From assembly GCA_914767885.1 (NCBI GenBank), contig CAJZBQ010000056.1, forward strand, positions 310,001 through 374,000: 64,000 bases of DNA, in the 5' to 3' direction. Under the pieces are notes generated by a model. It searched no databases, was not told the DNA's origin, and saw nothing but the letters and a program-made list of their open reading frames with translations. The position numbers were made by a program, and so were the translations under genes. Positions 43,901 to 54,442 of the stretch are shown piece by piece. This stretch comes from Blepharisma stoltei. Lineage: Eukaryota > Ciliophora > Heterotrichea > Heterotrichida > Blepharismidae. Numbering within the stretch: position 1 is the stretch's first letter; every line of letters begins with the position of its first letter.

Positions 43901-44580
43901 ATAAGGAGCTGCTTGTGGATAACCCAGAAAACGATTCTTCTGGAAGTGACTCAGAGCCTTCTGAAGACAATCTTGATCCAGAAGAAATGGCTGAAGTGCT
44001 CCCTACCACTTCAAGAAAGAGGATAGATAAGAAAAGACCTGTAACAACCAAAAAAAGAAATTCTTCAAATCTCTCTATAAATTTGCTAAAAGAAAAGGAA
44101 AAAGAGCTGCAAAAGTGTGGGACTTGTGGCGAACTGTTAAAAGATAAACATGTTTGCAAGACACAGGCTCCAAAGCCCAAGCCGAGGTTTTCGCAGATCT
44201 ATAAGAAGCCGACCAGCATTTTTTCAGTGAACCAGCCTTATTATAATGCAGCCGGAAAGAAAGTGAGAGATCAGGCAACCCAGACTATGAGGGTTCCTCA
44301 AAATCCAGTAGAAGATATAAGAACTCAGTCACCAATTTTAAGTTCTGAATTTAAGGAAAAAATAACTGGAAATCTGATTAATCGAAATCGGTCAGTCTCC
44401 CAAAAACCTGCAACAAGGGACTATAAAAATGTAAACAGGTCGTTCAACCAAAATTACGGAGAAAAGCCAGGCGTTTGGAAAATGGATAAACAAGGGCTGC
44501 CTTCTCTTGGGAAACTATATGATAAATCAATGGCCTCGCCAGCATGGAAAATCAGTGATATGGTTATTAAAAAGCATTAA
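40946..44580 (+). CDS. Cytosolic carboxypeptidase (AGBL/CCP, M14), 822 aa
   Basis: ATG at 40946. The frame is restored by removing a retroposon (41010-41568), a 15-nt intron (41687-41701) and IESs 42756-42983, 43243-43374 and 43672-43903. The total then divides by three. An N-terminal CCP domain ([28 protein letters not shown]) precedes the M14 catalytic domain. Zinc ligands appear in [12 protein letters not shown], the substrate motifs in [24 protein letters not shown], the third ligand in DFHGHS, and the catalytic Glu in [10 protein letters not shown], after the family-typical KSKESTLRI. The C-terminus is basic and disordered. Such enzymes trim glutamate or tyrosine from tubulin tails; with ciliary arrays, tubulin is the likely substrate. 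Confidence 0.92.
41010..41568 (+). mobile_element. SINE-like retroposon family B, copy 2, in carboxypeptidase (559 bp)
   Basis: The 16-bp duplication GATAATTATATTTCTA lies at 40994-41009 and 41553-41568. The leader TAATTAAATATGGCG pairs with ATATTTAATTA 45 bp on, enclosing the hairpin GGGCATGGCC/GGCCATGC. The tail is ATAAGATAAGATAAG. Removal leaves [12 protein letters not shown] in frame. Confidence 0.88.
41687..41701 (+). other. 15-nt spliceosomal intron
   Basis: GTAAAAATTATTTAG has GT and AG ends and contains an in-frame TAA. Removing it joins ATG TT to G CTC CTG CCA without a frame change. The size is that of heterotrich mini-introns. Confidence 0.85.
42756..42983. mobile_element. Fully palindromic IES with sub-hairpins in carboxypeptidase (228 bp)
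   Basis: TA at 42754-42755 and 42982-42983; removal gives [13 protein letters not shown]. The whole element is one inverted repeat with arms of about 105 bp and only a few mismatches. Each arm carries two internal palindromes: TGGGGATAGCG/CGCTATCCCCA and GGATCCACACATGGAAC/GTTCCATGTGTGGATCC. Confidence 0.92.
43243..43374. other. IES in carboxypeptidase gene (132 bp)
   Basis: TCTTTTAGAATGC before and TCTTTTAGGATGC after the insert form a 13-bp direct repeat with one mismatch containing TA. Removal joins YCSFRM to QKSKEST, the expected carboxypeptidase sequence. No inverted repeat ends are seen. Confidence 0.75.
43672..43903. mobile_element. IES in carboxypeptidase gene, CTCCCC ends (232 bp)
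   Basis: TA at 43670-43671 and 43902-43903; removal gives [15 protein letters not shown]. Ends: ACTCCCCCCTACGAGAGCG and, reversed, TTCTCCTTTCCGCTAGCG, both followed by AACAAAA or AACCAAAA. The body is similar to the intergenic element at 56650-56985. Confidence 0.8.
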
Positions 44581-44687
44581 AAATATAAATAACTGTTCAT
44601 CTTTTCTTTCTGCATTTAAACAATTGTGGAAAAACTTAATAGAGCTGAAAGCTCTAGCTGTTAAAGACGTTAATTTTAACTAATCAA

Positions 44688-46499
44688 TTACTTAGCTAAT
44701 GGCAATAGCATCTTCAGCTGTTCAGGATTGTTCGCCCAAGCTGCTCTCAGTACAGCGATAGCTTCATCGACCTTGACCTTGAGTTCTGCTGTATTGCCTA
44801 GTAACGATAAAATTTCATCGTTTGTCATTTCAAGAAGCATACCAGTGATTTTGCCAGCAATATTTGGGTTTGAAAACGCTATTACTAAATGATACAAAGC
44901 CTCACCCAAAATTTGCTTGTGCTGAGCTGCATCGACTTTTGTAAGGTCTGGGATCGGAGGCCTTGGAATCGGTACTTGTTGAGGTATAGGCTGAATTTGT
45001 TGGATTTGGTGAAGGGCTGGAGGATGTGGGATATGCTGTGGCGGCATCATTCCTCTTGGTGGCATAGGACGGCCCATTTGAGGACCCATGTGAGGTTGAG
45101 GCATTCCTCTGCCTCTTGGCATCATATTTTGAGGTCCTTGAGGCCTATAGAAGTTGCCTCTTCCCATTGGCATTCCTCCATGTGGGCCAAATGGCCACAT
45201 ATATTTCATCTGCTTCTTTATCTTAGACTGCAAAATTATTTTTTTCAGCTCTTCTCTTGGCTTCCACTTTGCAACAAAGACTTTTTTCCCTTCAATTGTT
45301 TGAGCTTGCAGCCCATGAATGGCGTTATTTAAAGCTTGTTCATTTTTAAAGCAAACAAAAGCCACTCCTCTTGAGGTCATTTCTTTGGTTATTTGAGAAG
45401 GAACGCGGTTTCCAGAAGCGTCATAAGTAAAATTGACTGATTGCTGGTTCACAACATTCCCACTAGCGTCATATTTTGGAGCTTCAAACTTGATGTTTTC
45501 TGATTTGCAGATTTTGACTGAAGTGATTTCCCCGAATTGTCCACAAAGTTTTTCCAATTTTTCTTCATCAATACCTAGAGGAAGATTTCTGATATAAAGG
45601 TTAACTCTTTTCCAGAGTTCTACTTGCTTAGAATACTTTTCTCTCAACAGAGCCACTCTATAGCTCTTTTTCATATGTGGGACAACATACCAGTAAAATC
45701 CGTCCTCGTCAGAGTTATTCAAGGCTAAGGCTGCTTCTGCGTCTTCTTGCCTGTTGAAGCAAATAAATCCAAAAGGAAGCCCAGACTTCGAAATCATTCT
45801 GGCTACTGAAATGACTTCGCCAAACTGTGAGAACTTGCTCATTAAGTCGTTCTCAGTAAAAGTTTGTGGAAATCCTCTCACATAGAGATTCTTGTTTGGC
45901 GAGTTGTCAACTCTCATGCTGACTGGTAAGAACTTGGACACAGAAATGACTTGTCCCTGCCAGCTCGATCCATTTTTGCTTTGGATTGCTGCCAGTGCGC
46001 TTTCTTGCTTGTCAAACTGTATAAATCCATATCTCAAAGGTCTGCCCTGGTCGTCGTACACCACTTTTGACGAAGTAATATTCCCAAAGACTGAAAAGTA
46101 GTCTCTAAATTCCTTTGCAGTCACTGAGTCTGGGATGTTTTTCACAAAAATGTTGGCTTCCTGAGACCTCTCCTGGGTGAATTTGACAACACGGATATGT
46201 TTGCCATTGATGAGCTCGCCGTCAAGCTCGCTCTGGGCCCTCAGGGCGGAGTCTGGAGAAGAGAATGAGACCAGCGCGTAATTGAGAGACGTGAAGTTCT
46301 TAAAGCTTCGAATGATGCGGATATAGTTGATGGCTCCAAAGCGAATCAGATGCTGATAAAGCTGAGATTCGGACACTTGGGCATCTAAGTCTCCTATAAA
46401 CAGCTGAGGAGGCTGTGATTGTTGTGTGATGGGTTGACTCTTTAAACCTTGGCTTTCCATTTCTCCTTGTTTTGGCCTTAGGTTAATATTATTGTCCAT
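44688..46499 (-). CDS. PABPC: Cytoplasmic poly(A)-binding protein, 603 aa
   Basis: The start at 46499 is followed by four RRMs with recognisable RNP motifs: QLFIGDLDAQVSE with NYALVSF, ANIFVKNIPDSV with RYGFIQF, KNLYVRGFPQTF with PFGFICF, and NLYIRNLPLGID with GVAFVCF. A Pro/Met/Gly-rich linker then leads to a C-terminal MLLE domain (KQILGEALYHLVIAFSNPN, KITGMLLEMTNDEILSLLG). RRM4 carries an insertion between its strands (KYDASGNVVNQQSVNF). No insertion interrupts this gene. It binds mRNA poly(A) tails and promotes translation and stability. Length is close to the usual 600-650 aa. Confidence 0.95.
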   Translation of the reverse strand: MDNNINLRPKQGEMESQGLKSQPITQQSQPPQLFIGDLDAQVSESQLYQHLIRFGAINYIRIIRSFKNFTSLNYALVSFSSPDSALRAQSELDGELINGKHIRVVKFTQERSQEANIFVKNIPDSVTAKEFRDYFSVFGNITSSKVVYDDQGRPLRYGFIQFDKQESALAAIQSKNGSSWQGQVISVSKFLPVSMRVDNSPNKNLYVRGFPQTFTENDLMSKFSQFGEVISVARMISKSGLPFGFICFNRQEDAEAALALNNSDEDGFYWYVVPHMKKSYRVALLREKYSKQVELWKRVNLYIRNLPLGIDEEKLEKLCGQFGEITSVKICKSENIKFEAPKYDASGNVVNQQSVNFTYDASGNRVPSQITKEMTSRGVAFVCFKNEQALNNAIHGLQAQTIEGKKVFVAKWKPREELKKIILQSKIKKQMKYMWPFGPHGGMPMGRGNFYRPQGPQNMMPRGRGMPQPHMGPQMGRPMPPRGMMPPQHIPHPPALHQIQQIQPIPQQVPIPRPPIPDLTKVDAAQHKQILGEALYHLVIAFSNPNIAGKITGMLLEMTNDEILSLLGNTAELKVKVDEAIAVLRAAWANNPEQLKMLLPLAK

Positions 46500-46752
46500 T
46501 TACCCGCTCGGCACGAAATCTTTGCTAAAAGAGTGTTGCAATTTTAGTGGGAAATTTAAGAAAATTATGGTAAGGAATAACCTTTTTGAATTGCAGCTTT
46601 AAATAATCTATTCAAACCAAATCACTTTTATATAGAATTTATTATAAGTTCAGAGTTTTAGAATTGAGGTTAATTGTATTTTTTAAGGTAAAGTTCGACT
46701 AAGCCATATTAATTAGCATTGAAAAATAGTTTCGAAATTTAATTTAAGAAAG

Positions 46753-48321
46753 CTAAGGAACTGTTGGCAGTGCATTTCTGCAGGTTGGGCATTCCATTTT
46801 AATATTCATCCAGTTTATCAAGCACTCTTCATGAAATCTATGCCCACATGGCGCATACATTGTCCTTGTTTTTCCACAGCTGTCTTCAGTATTTAAACAG
46901 TTCATGCATATAATGCATTCATTTCCTAGAAAATGGTATTTGATCTTCTTCGCTTCTGTAAAATAATCGTGAACCTTTGGCCTAAACCTATCAGGGATAA
47001 TAAAATCAGGTTTTGCCCTCTGAATTGTTAAAATGATAAATTGAGCCAGGCAGATAAAAGCTATGAACCCAAATAAAATTGGCTGGGGCTCGTAGTTCAT
47101 GAAATTGTGAGGATAGGCAAAAATATATGCTGAAAAAGTAAGTCTAGTCAATAAAATTGTTGTATATACACAGGGACTTAGAGAGTCCTTATATCCATTT
47201 AGGGCATTAGAAATAATTTGTGGGACAAATATGCAATGCATAAGTGGAACTGTAAGCTTGGCTAGCCCTGATGCAGCAATTAGCACGACCACAACTGCAA
47301 CAACAATAAGGCAAAACCTAGCATGGAAATTTGAAGACATCCTTCTTGACATGTCATATCCATAATGATTTAATTCTGGGTGTTGGGCTGTTCATACAGC
47401 CAATGCCAGCTTGCCTTCTACTATGAAAAATACTCCAAAATTTCATAAAGAAGAGATCAGCATATAATCAAATCCTAGCCAAGTCCTAAACCCTCTATCA
47501 ATATGCCAAAAAGACAAAAAGCAGTCCAGCGACGCATTCATACCTAGCGAAATAATCGATGTTTTCTGAGCATAATTGCTATTCAGCAAGCACAAATGCA
47601 AATGTTTAGCAAAAATCAGTATCAGGACCATGCAGATCCCTGAAATAAAAATGCAGTAGTAAATCTTTGGGTCTTTTTCCATGTCTGCAGAGAACTCTTT
47701 CATTTCCAAATTCAAATTAATATTACAATCGCCGCCAGTGATAGTTCCTTTCATTAAGCTGGAATCGTAATTAATAAGCGCAGTTCCATTGCACCTGGAA
47801 ATTGTCCCGTGTTCTTTTGTGATTAGATTCATAAGTCCAGTTCACTTCAACGAAGGGTGGATCAGTTTTTCAAGCCCATATTCGAGTGATAACGCATAGG
47901 CAGGATCACTTTCCCAGAACCCATCAAAAAAGAGGATTCTGATGAAGAAGTTATTGATTTTGGACTTAGTAAGTTTGGATGCCAGGTAAGCTCGGCCTGA
48001 CCTGTTTTCGAGGAGGGAACTTTGAGAGGATCTCCATGTTCCTATATAGTTTTCTTGATTTGGGATATATGCCATAAAATAGCCACTGTAGTTTATTGAA
48101 TCAATCTGAGCTGGGATGTGAGAGTGAGGCTTTTGAGAATAAGATGGAAGGGCATTGAATATAATATAGACCACAAGGATGAGAGCTAGTAATGAAAGCA
48201 CTCGAGGCCTAATAAAGTCAACCATTATATATGGATTTTTTAAAACTAAATAATCTAACCTAAGCATGGAGTCAGCTCTAGTATAATATTTAAAACGAAT
48301 ACTTATTGAAAATTGGATCAT
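46753..48321 (-). CDS. Tul1/FLY-like multi-pass membrane RING E3 ligase, 490-522 aa
   Basis: Starts at 48321 and 48225 are both possible; 48225 (MVDFIRPRVLSLLALIL) places a signal anchor at the N-terminus and is favoured. A lumenal region follows (SGYFMAYIPNQENYIGTW, ISRCNGTALINYDSS, MKGTITGGDCNINLN), then about seven membrane segments. The C-terminal RING reads CIICMNC through CGHRFHEECLINWMNIKMECPTCRNALP, a C3H2C3 pattern. TGA is Trp at SLK-W-TGL, SSL-W-NFG and LAV-W-TAQ. This architecture matches the Golgi/endosomal Tul1 (Dsc complex) group, which ubiquitinates membrane proteins for quality control. Confidence 0.8.
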
Positions 48322-48996
48322 GATAGCTATTATTTAGATTAAGAAGTTATTTTGAAGCGGATTTATTATAATTTTATTAAATTATAATGAAAAATGTATT
48401 TACTTTTAAATCAATAATTTAAGTCTTGACTCTTGTTAAGAATGAGACATTTTATAAAATGTATTTAGTTATTTTAAATTTTTTTCGATTATAAGACTAC
48501 CTCCACCTTCCATCTAAATAGAGCTTAGATTACTCCTTTTAACTAGAACTGAAGCTAATTTTATTAACTATAAGGTCAAAATAATATTCAATTCAAATAA
48601 TTACACTTAAATGCATTGAAAAATTAGTTGACATTAATAGAATAACTATTGCTTTTAAAAATTAATCCTTTTTTGCATTAATTAAAGAAGTACTTGTGCA
48701 TCTCAATATTTTACTAAACCCTTTTAAATCGCATATTTCTTTATTTAAATCTGCAAATAAAATTTCTTTCGAATTTGGAGGGAAACCTTTTTAGCCTATT
48801 CCAAAATATTAATTTTAAATCATTTTTATAAAACTATTAACTCATCTTGCTAAAATAGAGTAAAATATTCTAAATCTCATAATTATATATTTAACTTTTT
48901 TAAAAAGCAATTTTAATATGTTTCTATAACAAAAATTTAACGTTCTCGTTAAATATTTTAAAATCCATATTAGTACCGATCGTAACAATCATATAA
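48322..48996. other. Intergenic region between divergent RING E3 and cyclin genes (675 bp)
   Basis: AT-rich, without open frames or recognisable repeats. It presumably contains two promoters. Confidence 0.5.
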
Positions 48997-49896
48997 ATGA
49001 ATCTAACTGACATCTCAAAAGAAAATCAATTCGCAGACCCCAAGTCATATAAGATCCCCTCCTCCCGCAGTGCGCTGAAGTCTCTCAATCTTTCAGCCTT
49101 CCTAAATGTCTCCCAAATTCCTGCTGAAATTCAAAATCCAGACCCTCAATTGGTCTCTGAATACGCCGTCGAAATTTCTAACAATCTCAAAATTCAAGAA
49201 AATTCTTACCAAATTTCTCATGAATATATGAAATTGCAGCCTGACATCAACCTAAAGCACAGAGCTGTGCTTATTGACTGGATAATCAGCGCGCACAAAC
49301 ACTTTAAGCTACTCACTGAAACACTCTTTTTAACTGTTTATTTGATCGATAGATACTTAGAAAAACGCGCAGTGACAAGGCAGCAGTTGCAACTAGTCGG
49401 GGTAACTGCGCTCTTTGTTTCTGCAAAATATGAAGAAATTTATCCGCCAGAGGTAAAAGACTTTGTGAATATCACTGACAGAGCGTATACTAAAGATCAA
49501 GTTGTGAAGATGGAAAGAGAGATGCTGACTACGCTGGAGTTTAATATAACTTTTCCTTCAGCGTGGAGATTTTTTGAGAGATTCAGCCTGATCACCAGTC
49601 TGAATCCTCAAGGACAAAGTGTAGGCCAATATGTGCTAGAATTAGCATTGGTTGAGTATCATATGCTGAAATATAAAGCATCATTGAAGGCTGCGAGTGC
49701 AGCTTATTTAGGCCACAAAATTTTTAACAGAGATTATGTGTGGAGCACTGAAGGTTTTTCAGAAGCAGAAATAAAAGAATGTGCTAAAGATTTGCTCATC
49801 CTTTTTCAGGCTGCTTCCAAGCATCCCTTGTCGGCAGTAAGAGAGAAGTTTTCAAGGCCTCAATACCATGATGTGTCGAATTTAAGATTAAGTTAA
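48997..49896 (+). CDS. B-type mitotic cyclin, 299 aa
   Basis: The cyclin box begins at the MRAIL-like HRAVLIDWIISAHKHFKLL and continues with TLFLTVYLIDRYLEKR, LQLVGVTALFVSAKYEEIYPPEVKDFV and MEREMLTTLEFNITFPSAWRFFERF. The second fold is present (GQYVLELALVEYHMLKYKAS, AASAAYLG). The N-terminus is short (about 65 residues before the box) and I see no clear RxxL destruction box. The gene is uninterrupted. It would activate a CDK for mitosis. The stop is 5 bp from the end of the opposing gene. Confidence 0.92.
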   Translation: MNLTDISKENQFADPKSYKIPSSRSALKSLNLSAFLNVSQIPAEIQNPDPQLVSEYAVEISNNLKIQENSYQISHEYMKLQPDINLKHRAVLIDWIISAHKHFKLLTETLFLTVYLIDRYLEKRAVTRQQLQLVGVTALFVSAKYEEIYPPEVKDFVNITDRAYTKDQVVKMEREMLTTLEFNITFPSAWRFFERFSLITSLNPQGQSVGQYVLELALVEYHMLKYKASLKAASAAYLGHKIFNRDYVWSTEGFSEAEIKECAKDLLILFQAASKHPLSAVREKFSRPQYHDVSNLRLS

Positions 49897-49901
49897 TGTA
49901 A

Positions 49902-50984
49902 TTATAAAGCAATTTCTTTGTTTGCTATATCTTTAAGCAGTACTTTTCTACCTTGAATTACTCCTTCTATGATTGTGGATCCTTTTCAGCCAGACTTTAC
50001 AATTTCAGTTGACAGTGGGTTTGTTTTATTTAAAACATCGAGCTTTTTCGGCTCCTTTTTAATTTTTTTTATCCTTTTTTCTCCATCTCCTGCTGTGCTC
50101 TGTATTGGTCTTGACCTTGGTGATCTGATTTTTATCTTGAAATAATCAGAATCATAAGTTTTCGTCATATTTTCTATTTTTCTCAATAAAAGATCTCCAT
50201 GAGTCCTTGTGTTTTTCATAGCAGTTCTTGTCAGAAGTGTTGGCGAAAAGTGTGAAGTGAGATCTTTTGAAAGCAGATTCTGAGCAGATGTTGAAGCTCG
50301 CTTGTCTTTAAAAGAAACAACTGCTTTTAAATAAGGCTCCATCCAAATCGAATAGCATTGTCTGTGTGGTTCTGTAAGATGAAGCTTGCTATTTAGCCGA
50401 ATAGTTTTAAAAAAACTTGCATTTAGGATGTCAGCATGTATTGCTTTAGTCATACGAGAGTACTCAGACGCTAAAGCGCTTTTAGTTAAATTATCCAAGC
50501 AATTAAAAAAACTGTCATAAAATTCTGTAAAGGTTAAGCCATGGTTTGGGCCAAAGTCAATTTCAGCATCTTGTAAGGCATATTTTTTTGACAGCTTTTC
50601 GCTTTGAACAGGAGCAATAGCATCTCTATAAATGAATTCGCTGGTATTGATGTATATTTGTTTAGATATGGCACGCAAACGGAAAGGATTAATTAAAGTC
50701 CAAAAACTGTAAATTGCTTTGAAAAGATATTCATTTCTTTTAACTTGCAGCCTTCTTAAAATATGAGATCGTTTGTAAACATCAACTGAATGTTTTTTAG
50801 GATCGGAAATTATAATGATTTGCTCATCGGATACTTCTTTGTATTCAATTAGAAACTGTTTTACTTCAAAACTTTCATTGTGAGAGAGAAGTCACTTGTG
50901 ATTGCACAATCTCATTGGAGAGTAATTTCGGGTGATGATATTGACTTCATGGGATAATGATAGCTCAAAATTTAGATCTTCCAT
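49902..50984 (-). CDS. Unrecognised protein, 360 aa
   Basis: The ATG at 50984 (MEDLNFELSLSHEVNIITRN) gives the full frame when TGA is Trp at NHK-W-LLS and KSG-W-KGS. The N-terminal half has mixed strand and helix character (FEVKQFLIEYKEVSDEQIII, HILRRLQVKRNEYLFKAIYS). The middle carries FGPNHGLTFTEFYDSFFNCLD and a Trp-containing helix. The C-terminus is basic (GDGEKRIKKIKKEPKKLD). I recognise no domain. GLTFTEFYDSFFNCLD resembles the helix of a calcium-binding fold without a loop. Its 3' end almost touches the cyclin gene. Confidence 0.7.
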
Positions 50985-51317
50985 CAGAAATAAAATTATT
51001 TTCTTTTTTATATTAATGTGTTTTAAGCAGCATCATAATTCGCAAATTAAAGCGTCTTCTTATTAAAAGCATTATTCTTTTATATTAAGAGTAAAGATTA
51101 ACGCGCTATACATATGAAATCTCAAATGAACGGTTTTATTTTTTTAAATTTAATAGTAGCTAGCTAAAGTAGCTTGAACAACTGATACTTATTTAATAGC
51201 TATTTACATCTATAATTAGGTTTATCTTTCACTTTCTTTGAATTAGAATGTTCTAAGAGTGTTTTCGAAATCATAGAATTTTCGCAATTCTAGAACTAAA
51301 ATGGATATAAAAATAAA
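50985..51317. other. Intergenic region between divergent genes (333 bp)
   Basis: AT-rich and without genes. Bidirectional promoter region by position. Confidence 0.45.
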
Positions 51318-52169
51318 ATGTTAGGATATTCTTTCAAAAGCTATATTTGTCACAATTGTCAACGAGTTTCTCTAGTAGATACTTCAAATCTAATATGCCC
51401 ACACTGTGGTAACGACTTTCTTGAAGACACAACAACAGCAAGAATTCATCAGCACCAAGCTTATCAATATGCGAGTTATTACTGCCACTCTTGCAGATCT
51501 ACAAACCTAATTGATCCACATAACCCTGTTTGCCCTAACTGTCATGGAACAATTTTAGAAGAAGCCTCACAAGCTCGCCGCAATGCTGAGCGGGAATCCC
51601 ATATTCCAGATAATTCTATTTTTTATCAGTTTGGACAGACTCATCAGTACCCTCCCCGGCAGCCTCGCAGCTATCAATATCAATATCGTGCCCAAAGACC
51701 AAGTGAGCGTGTATTTTTCCCTGAATTTGCAGGATTTCCATCTTGGAATAACTCATTTTTCAGAGATTTTGCAATGGATCCATTTGCTGAGTTTGAATCA
51801 TTTTTTAACGGAGATTTCTTTAGCAGAAGACAGGAAAGAGTTCTAGGAAGATTGTTTGGTGACTTGGATATAAATCCAAATGAATATTTCACTCAAAACT
51901 TTGGCAGCTTTGATGATATCATTAATCTTCTTATTCAAAGAAATGCTAGCCAAACAACTCCAGCTTCAGAATCTGCAATAAATAGTTTGCAAAAGAAAAT
52001 TGTTGAGAAAGGAGCTGAAATCCAAAAATGTGCAGTGTGCATGGATGATATGCCTGAAGGAACTGAAATAAATGTGCTTAGCTGCAATCATATGTTTCAT
52101 CCTGACTGCATTCAGCCTTGGCTAAGAGTCAAAAATAATTGCCCTGTTTGCAGACAAGAGGTGAGATAG
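51318..52169 (+). CDS. RING-H2 E3 ligase with two N-terminal zinc ribbons, 283 aa
   Basis: Two CxxC...CxxC ribbons open the protein (YICHNCQRVSLVDTSNLICPHCGNDF and YYCHSCRSTNLIDPHNPVCPNCHG), as in RNF115/RNF126-type ligases, which have one such ribbon. A disordered aromatic linker follows, and a C-terminal RING-H2 (CAVCMDDMPEGTEINVLSCNHMFHPDCIQPWL, NNCPVCRQEV) ends the protein. The duplicated ribbon is unusual. The RING recruits E2 enzymes; the ribbon normally binds ubiquitin or BAG6. No insert interrupts it. Confidence 0.88.
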   Translation: MLGYSFKSYICHNCQRVSLVDTSNLICPHCGNDFLEDTTTARIHQHQAYQYASYYCHSCRSTNLIDPHNPVCPNCHGTILEEASQARRNAERESHIPDNSIFYQFGQTHQYPPRQPRSYQYQYRAQRPSERVFFPEFAGFPSWNNSFFRDFAMDPFAEFESFFNGDFFSRRQERVLGRLFGDLDINPNEYFTQNFGSFDDIINLLIQRNASQTTPASESAINSLQKKIVEKGAEIQKCAVCMDDMPEGTEINVLSCNHMFHPDCIQPWLRVKNNCPVCRQEVR

Positions 52170-52496
52170 ACAAATTAATAATAGATTATAAATAGATTTA
52201 ATGGAAAAATGGATCAGAATATAAGAAGCCATCAGGGTCTTTAGGGCTCTCTTGTTTTAATCAGTAGGTCGTGAAAGTCTAAGAATTTGAACTAAAAACT
52301 TTATACATAGGCAAAAGTTCTAGGCTTCAAGAGTAGTCGTTTTTTATCATTAATTTGGCCTTCTTTTCGTATAGACAGCGCTATAACTCATAATTTGCTG
52401 CTCTTTAAATTGTGAGTTATCATTTTACTGAATCAAGAGAATTTAATTTCTTCTAATATTAAATGGTGAATCATTTTATTTATAAGTATACATAGG
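52170..52496. other. Tail-to-tail intergenic region with a hairpin
   Basis: An inverted repeat at 52383-52420 (ATAACTCATAATTT with AAATTGTGAGTTAT) lies between two convergent 3' ends. It might mark 3' processing, but this is only position and shape. Confidence 0.4.
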
Positions 52497-53363
52497 TTAA
52501 TCACTGATCATAACTTTAAAACACATATGACGAATCTTCATCAAAGTCCCAAGATTAATTGGGATTTTTGGAGACTGAGTGTGTAATGCCACTGTGCTTT
52601 CGACGTGCAGCTGCTTCCATATAAAATCCCCTTGATTCCTAGCTTTGATCCTCCAGTCACCTTGTATTTTTTCAAACTCAGCATAACACTCATTGTCATT
52701 TTCCCCTGGTATTACAATTGAATTGGAGGGTCCGCTGCCAATAGCAGCATAGTTCGAAATCCTAAAATACCTGATTTCATCATTTTCATCATTATATTTT
52801 ACACAGACCTCCAGCTCAGGCCCTGGGTGAATGATTTGCTTGATAGAAATTTCAGCTTGCCCGAAAACATAGACCTCTCCTGTTGATAAAATATCATTTT
52901 TAATTTGGTAGAGTCCTTCAGGGTTTTCTGTGGGTGCTTCTCATGCTTTAAAGATGCTGCTATTGGCTTCGTAATAAATAGAAATCAGGCTTTCCACATT
53001 TGGCACAGCTATGTGATGGATCTGTCCTGGGTGATTTGAGCCTATTGATATCAGGATACTGCTATCTTCCATTTTGAATTTTTGAGGCTTAGATCTATGA
53101 TATTCAGGAAAATTAACTTTTAGGTACTTCTCATTCAGAGGCTGCTTATTTTCTTCTAATCTCTGCTGACTAAGAGGTGTAGGCTCTTCAATCACCTGCA
53201 GAGCTGGACGTATTAATATGTTAGGTTGCTGGTTAAGTGAAGATTGTGATATGGAATTTCCAAACGAAAAAAGTTTGTCAAGCAAGTGCTTTAATTCAGA
53301 TACTTTATTATTTGTGTAAATGCATTTTTCTGATGTGAATTCGCTCAAGCTTTGAAAGTACAT
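52497..53363 (-). CDS. FHA-like domain protein, 288 aa
   Basis: The start at 53363 (MYFQSLSEFTSEKC) leads into a helical segment (VSELKHLLDKLFSFG), a Pro/Gln linker and a beta-rich region. TGA is Trp at FKA-W-EAP. The last 110 residues look like a forkhead-associated fold: RYFRISNYAAIGSGPSNSIV, then ECYAEFEKIQGDWRIKARN, FIWKQLHVES and MKIRHMCFKVMI. The canonical Gly-Arg, Ser and His residues of phosphopeptide binding are only partly present (IGSGPSN, ECYAEF), so binding is doubtful. A second strand-rich block (GEVYVFGQAEISIKQIIHPG) precedes it. A palindromic element lies just upstream of the start codon. Confidence 0.65.
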
Positions 53364-53377
53364 TTTAGTCAGCGGAG

Positions 53378-53594
53378 GTATAGGTAAATCCTATAAACAG
53401 CCCTATAAGGGCAGAACATTGGAGCTGGAAACTCTCCAGTGGTTGGACCAACTCAGCCAGGTCAAACCGATTGGAGAGTTGGCAAAAGGACCTCTCTCCA
53501 GTTGGTCTGACCACCTCAGTTGGTTAAGCCATTGGAGAGTTTCCAGCTCCAATATCCTGCCCTTATAGGGCAATTTATATAGGTTTGCCTATAC
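53378..53594. mobile_element. Nested palindromic element upstream of FHA-like gene (217 bp)
   Basis: The arms begin GTATAGGTAAATCCTATA and, reversed, GTATAGGCAAACCTATATA. They share GCCCTATAAGGGCAG, TTGGAGCTGGAAACTCTCCA and a further hairpin. The internal words are themselves palindromic. The edge is 15 bp from the start codon of the FHA-like gene. Confidence 0.8.
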
Positions 53595-54442
53595 GTCATT
53601 TTGGAGTAACATAGTTGAGCATCTTCAAATTGATAATCGGGCAATTTCAATGAGGTCAGGATTCCCCGATTCTAGAAAGCGCGTTCAAATTAATTGATAT
53701 TGTGCTAAATCCATTTTGTAGAGATTTTAAACTCTCTATTCAATTTAATTATCATCTGTGAGAAATTATGGACTCACATTGAGTTAGATTAATCTAAATA
53801 GGAATTTTATATGAAAAACTCGAGATTTTATTGCTCCCTTCATTAATAGTAATCAGAATTTTCTCAAATGAGAAATCTTATATAATTAATAAATTTAAGA
53901 CAAAAATCCAATATAAAATTAAATAATTGTTTTGAGATTAATTTATAAAAGATATACATTAAAAAAAAATTTTAATTAACAAAGGGGCTGATTTTCCAAA
54001 AAGGGAATTTTCTAATGTTTTGCTTTCTAAAACAAAGTAGTTAGGATTTAGCTAAAAGTAACTATAAAAAGTTTGGATGTTTAGGGTTATATGAGAGTTC
54101 GAAAAAACGTATAATATAAAAGAAGGTTGTTTTCAGTGAAACCCTTTTTAGTTTTGCGAAAGCCAAAAATGCATAGCATTTCTATTCCAAGTTTCAATTG
54201 TGGTTATTATTTTTCGCTTTTTAGAATAGGATTTTGAAATCTAGCTTATTTTGGGAGTAATACCAATTATTGTTGAAACTTGGCTTTGATCAGAAAGTGC
54301 CTAAATGACAAGAAAAAAAACTTTAAAGAAAGAATTTTTTTAGGGAATATATAAATTTTACTGATTTAATTTCTATTTTAGTTATAAATTGGAATATAAA
54401 AGAAAAACTTATAAAAAAAATACCTTCTGCCCCCTATATACG

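Noticed and set aside
52383-52420. Transcription terminator hairpin between convergent genes
   Set aside because: Eukaryotic nuclear genes do not use such terminators; the inverted repeat is kept only as a note.
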